This document shows positions 63,055-64,000 of a stretch of DNA of 64,000 nucleotides, piece after piece. Source of the stretch: Bacillota bacterium. Its GTDB lineage: Bacteria > Bacillota > UBA4882 > UBA8346. The DNA is taken from the NCBI GenBank assembly GCA_029974635.1, contig JARKQY010000056.1, positions 1 to 64,000 on the forward strand, read 5' to 3'. The translations under genes were made by a program, and so were the position numbers. Position 1 is the first letter of the stretch; each line of letters opens with the position of its first letter. Under the pieces are notes generated by a model that searched no databases, was not told where the DNA came from, and saw only the letters and a list, made by a program, of their open reading frames with translations.

Positions 63055-63321
63055 TTCCTCCCGAAAAGAACTCCGGAGACCATCGCGTTGTATATACACG
63101 CCAACTCGGCGGGCGTAAGTTTTCTTCTTAATCCGTGGTGTTATATGAATTCTATATACAAATTCTCGGAAATTCAAAAATGGATTTCAACGCTCCGGCT
63201 GAATAAACCTTATCGGTTGAAACCAATATAAAATCTCTTCCTGGATTGTTTTGGGGTATTTTAGCTAATCTCATTGATTTCGATGCAATTATTTAGTCCG
63301 CATAATTATGCGTTTCAAATC

Positions 63322-63903
63322 CTATTCGATAATATACACATCATTACCAGTAACAATTATCGCTTGATCATCGGTTAAACTAATTTCCGGGCATTCTCTT
63401 GCAACGATATATCCGCACTTAGAACCATCTTGAACGTGAACATTAAGTCTGCAATTGATGTATCCCAAATTATCGGGTAAATTGTTAGCCATTATAATAC
63501 TTCCCGCACTTACTCCTACGTATACACCGCCATTATCCAAAAATCCTTTTAATGGATTATAAAATTCAGTTTCATTAATCCTGTTCAATAAATACTGGGG
63601 ACTTCCCCCACAGACATATATTGCATGGAAACTACATATTTCTTCACAGCTAATTATCCGATCCAAATCATATGTAACAATATTCTCTTCGAAAAGGCCG
63701 GCGTTTAAAAGGTCATTCTTGCATAAGGGAACTATTGCTTTTTGTTCTTCGGTTATTGCAGCTGTAGGAATAAAAATGGCCCTGATTTTCTCTTTCGGCG
63801 CATTCACCAATTCTAAAAATTTCGCTTCAATCTTCGGATTCTTAAATCCGGCAGATGTTAAAATCAATTCTAAAACATTTTTGATCGCCGCTTCTTTATC
63901 CAC
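63322..63903 (-). CDS. Peptidase S51 family / PepE-like protein (193 aa)
   Basis: Class I glutamine-amidotransferase-like fold: AIFIPTAAITEEQK, IYVCGGSPQYLLNRINE and the nucleophile elbow YVGVSAGSIIMANNL (Ser132), typical of peptidase E and cyanophycinase relatives. The final part is short. Its GTG start at 63903 follows GGGAG. Between it and the deacetylase remnant (63055-63321) no gene is seen. Confidence 0.85.
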   Translation of the reverse strand: MDKEAAIKNVLELILTSAGFKNPKIEAKFLELVNAPKEKIRAIFIPTAAITEEQKAIVPLCKNDLLNAGLFEENIVTYDLDRIISCEEICSFHAIYVCGGSPQYLLNRINETEFYNPLKGFLDNGGVYVGVSAGSIIMANNLPDNLGYINCRLNVHVQDGSKCGYIVARECPEISLTDDQAIIVTGNDVYIIE

Positions 63904-64000
63904 TATTTCTCCCTCAAGGTTATTATATAGAGATTTTTTCCCTAGGACCGGTTTTAATACGGCTTACAAATTGATTGATAGCCAGCAATAATACTATAAC

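Noticed and set aside
1-64000. Prophage, transposase, toxin-antitoxin, CRISPR or tRNA/rRNA genes
   Set aside because: I looked for integrase, transposase, terminase, Cas and tRNA signatures and saw none in the window.

Overview
This window reads as a chromosome segment of an endospore-forming member of the Bacillota that probably has an outer membrane. The spore side is clear: a 2Duf/DUF1657 pair (1-1009), a complete germinant-receptor operon gerA-gerC-gerB plus a small D subunit (7461-11542), and spoIIP (43089-44243). The outer-membrane side rests on a Wza/OPX-type polysaccharide export protein, a Wzi-like beta-barrel, a second beta-barrel protein ending in Phe next to a lipoprotein, and a sugar-binding protein with no lipobox. 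No rRNA or tRNA gene is present to fix the taxonomy. Diderm spore-forming lineages such as Negativicutes or Limnochordia/Hydrogenispora-like bacteria fit, but this is inference.

Layout. 1-2.4 kb: tail of a spore-membrane operon and an MFS exporter. 2.5-5.6 kb: large PAS-rich hybrid histidine kinase. 6-7.3 kb: glutamate-synthase-like FMN protein. 7.5-11.5 kb: germinant receptor. 11.6-22.2 kb (all minus): a beta-glucan utilisation locus with two secreted GH16-type enzymes (one a 1031-aa tandem GH16/discoidin protein), a three-gene sugar ABC importer and a GH94-clan phosphorylase. Two promoters in this locus share a 28-bp palindrome at the same distance from matching -10 and -35-region elements, which points to one dedicated regulator. 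22.5-24.7 kb: DUF1540 protein, VanZ remnant, Wzi-like barrel. 24.7-42.9 kb (all minus): a complete Wzx/Wzy-type capsule locus (cpsB phosphatase, OPX, Wzz, BY-kinase, WbaP-type initiating transferase, Wzx, two pyruvylation-associated genes, Wzy, four glycosyltransferases and an unusual overlapping pair of thymidylate-kinase-like protein and type I phosphodiesterase).

43-50.7 kb: spoIIP, then an accessory stretch with a frameshifted alpha/beta hydrolase, GNAT, CCG-type Fe-S protein, an FtsX/LolD-type ABC exporter divergent from its TetR regulator, and a decayed second TetR fragment. 50.9-53.6 kb: lipoprotein plus outer-membrane barrel pair. 53.7-58.6 kb (minus): YitT protein and a secondary-cell-wall-polymer operon (DUF4330, O-antigen-ligase-like protein, CsaB, TagA). 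59.2-62.2 kb: sugar MFS transporter and GH36 alpha-galactosidase. 62.4-63.9 kb: HU protein, a truncated YdjC-type deacetylase and an S51-type peptidase.

Together the genes describe a sporulating saprophyte that degrades and imports plant or algal beta-glucans and alpha-galactosides and invests heavily in capsule and wall-polymer synthesis. The most promising undescribed items are the palindrome-controlled beta-glucan regulon with its leader peptide-like ORF, the kinase/phosphodiesterase pair in the capsule locus, and the lipoprotein/barrel pair.
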